Shown: positions 63,471 through 64,000 of the stretch, one piece after another | How the letters are laid out: each line of letters opens with the position of its first letter | How positions within the stretch are numbered: the first letter of the stretch is position 1 | From: Rhizobium leguminosarum | Lineage (GTDB): Bacteria; Pseudomonadota; Alphaproteobacteria; Rhizobiales; Rhizobiaceae | NCBI RefSeq assembly: GCF_017876795.1 | Contig: NZ_JAGIOR010000001.1 | Location: 2,010,501-2,074,500 of the forward strand | Length of the DNA stretch: 64,000 nucleotides | Direction: 5' to 3' | Notes under the pieces: model-generated | What the model saw: only the letters and a program-made list of their open reading frames with translations | Told to the model about the DNA's origin: nothing | The model's database searches: none | Program-made: the position numbers and the translations under genes

Positions 63471-64000
63471 ATGCGCTATGCCATTTGCTTCACGCCTCCG
63501 GCGAGCGACCCGTTATCGCTTGTGGCCGCCAGTTGGCTTGGCCGAAACGTGTTTTCGGGCGATATGGTGGAGCCCCCGGCAGTTCGCGGCCTCGGCATTC
63601 ACGAGATCGCCTTCCATACCGCCGTGCCGCGGCGCTATGGTTTTCACGGCGTTCTGAAGGCGCCGTTTCACCTGTCTCCCAGCATGCCCGAATCGCAACT
63701 CCTGCGCGATCTGATGCGTTTTTCCGGGACCTTCATGCCCTTCCAGATTCCGCGCATCGAAGTCGCCCGGCTCGGCAATTTCTATAGCCTGCTGCCGAGC
63801 ACGCCCTGCGAACAGATTCAGTATCTCGCTTCGGCGATCGTCCAGGAATTCGATCGTTTCCGCGCGCCGCTCAGCGAAGCCGAGATCGAGCGCAGCGATC
63901 CGGACGGGCTGTCGGCAGCGCAGTTTTCAAACCTGCATCGCTGGGGCAATCCTTATGTGATGGAAGAGTTCCGCTTTCATATGCCGGTGACAGGACCCGT
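63471..64000 (+). CDS. DUF1045 protein (2H-phosphodiesterase-like), cut by window edge
   Basis: Starts at the ATG at 63471, seven bases after GGAGG, and is still open at the window end (176 codons seen). It begins MRYAICFTPPASDPLSLVAA. The two histidine motifs of the 2H phosphoesterase superfamily are near RRYGFHGVLKAPF and EEFRFHMPVTG. DUF1045 proteins usually lie next to phosphonate (phn) genes, so a phn locus may continue to the right. Confidence 0.85.
   Translation, partial: MRYAICFTPPASDPLSLVAASWLGRNVFSGDMVEPPAVRGLGIHEIAFHTAVPRRYGFHGVLKAPFHLSPSMPESQLLRDLMRFSGTFMPFQIPRIEVARLGNFYSLLPSTPCEQIQYLASAIVQEFDRFRAPLSEAEIERSDPDGLSAAQFSNLHRWGNPYVMEEFRFHMPVTGP

Overview
The window reads as chromosomal DNA of a Rhizobium, most likely the R. 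leguminosarum/R. etli complex. It is GC-rich and carries the gbpR-chvE-gguABC arrangement known from Agrobacterium and rhizobia. It also carries an L-arabinonate dehydratase whose length (579 residues), cluster cysteines (C59, C127, C200) and active serine (S480) match the characterised R. leguminosarum enzyme, and several palindromic intergenic repeats typical of rhizobia. No rRNA, CRISPR array or phage genes were seen. One tRNA (Arg, anticodon CCG) is present.

Layout. 1-2.3 kb: end of a surface-polysaccharide locus (two family-2 glycosyltransferases and a UDP-glucuronate-decarboxylase-like protein). 2.6-4.8 kb: divergent ampC/ampR. 4.8-8.9 kb: a sugar ABC importer split over two divergent units, with an epimerase. 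9.0-18.9 kb: a sulfatase module. It holds a cyclase-type signalling protein with a C-terminal rhodanese, an arylsulfatase, its formylglycine-generating enzyme, a HAD phosphatase, an outer-membrane barrel and a two-piece membrane/TPR protein. Four copies of a 19-bp palindrome-containing motif are scattered through this module. 19-24.5 kb: small envelope genes, an MFS transporter and gene relics up to the tRNA. 24.7-32.2 kb: xylFHG with its ROK regulator, plus a near-identical duplicate of the 3' end of xylG that brackets a TetR/VOC/SnoaL cassette. 32.3-35.7 kb: two inverted copies of one IS4-family element, each in the same 11-bp target inside a repeated palindrome.

35.7-47.5 kb is a sugar-catabolic block: inositol dehydrogenase, GbpR regulator, ChvE-GguAB importer, then GguC, alpha-ketoglutarate-semialdehyde dehydrogenase and L-arabinonate dehydratase. 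The last three could carry L-arabinonate to alpha-ketoglutarate. 47.5-50.7 kb holds the conserved transglutaminase / alpha-E / circularly permuted ATP-grasp operon. 51-59.2 kb has a DMT transporter, a DEAD-box helicase, an AlkC-like protein and a large hybrid histidine kinase with a CtrA-type box upstream. 59.3-64 kb has an ArgRS, a parDE relic, a divergent MnmD / FAD-oxidoreductase pair whose start codons overlap, and the start of a DUF1045 gene.

The most interesting parts are the 9-19 kb sulfatase region with its shared motif and cyclase-TolB-TPR-rhodanese fusion, the paired IS insertions, and the two places where the 3' end of a minus-strand gene and its terminator have been duplicated. 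All functions are inferred from sequence alone.
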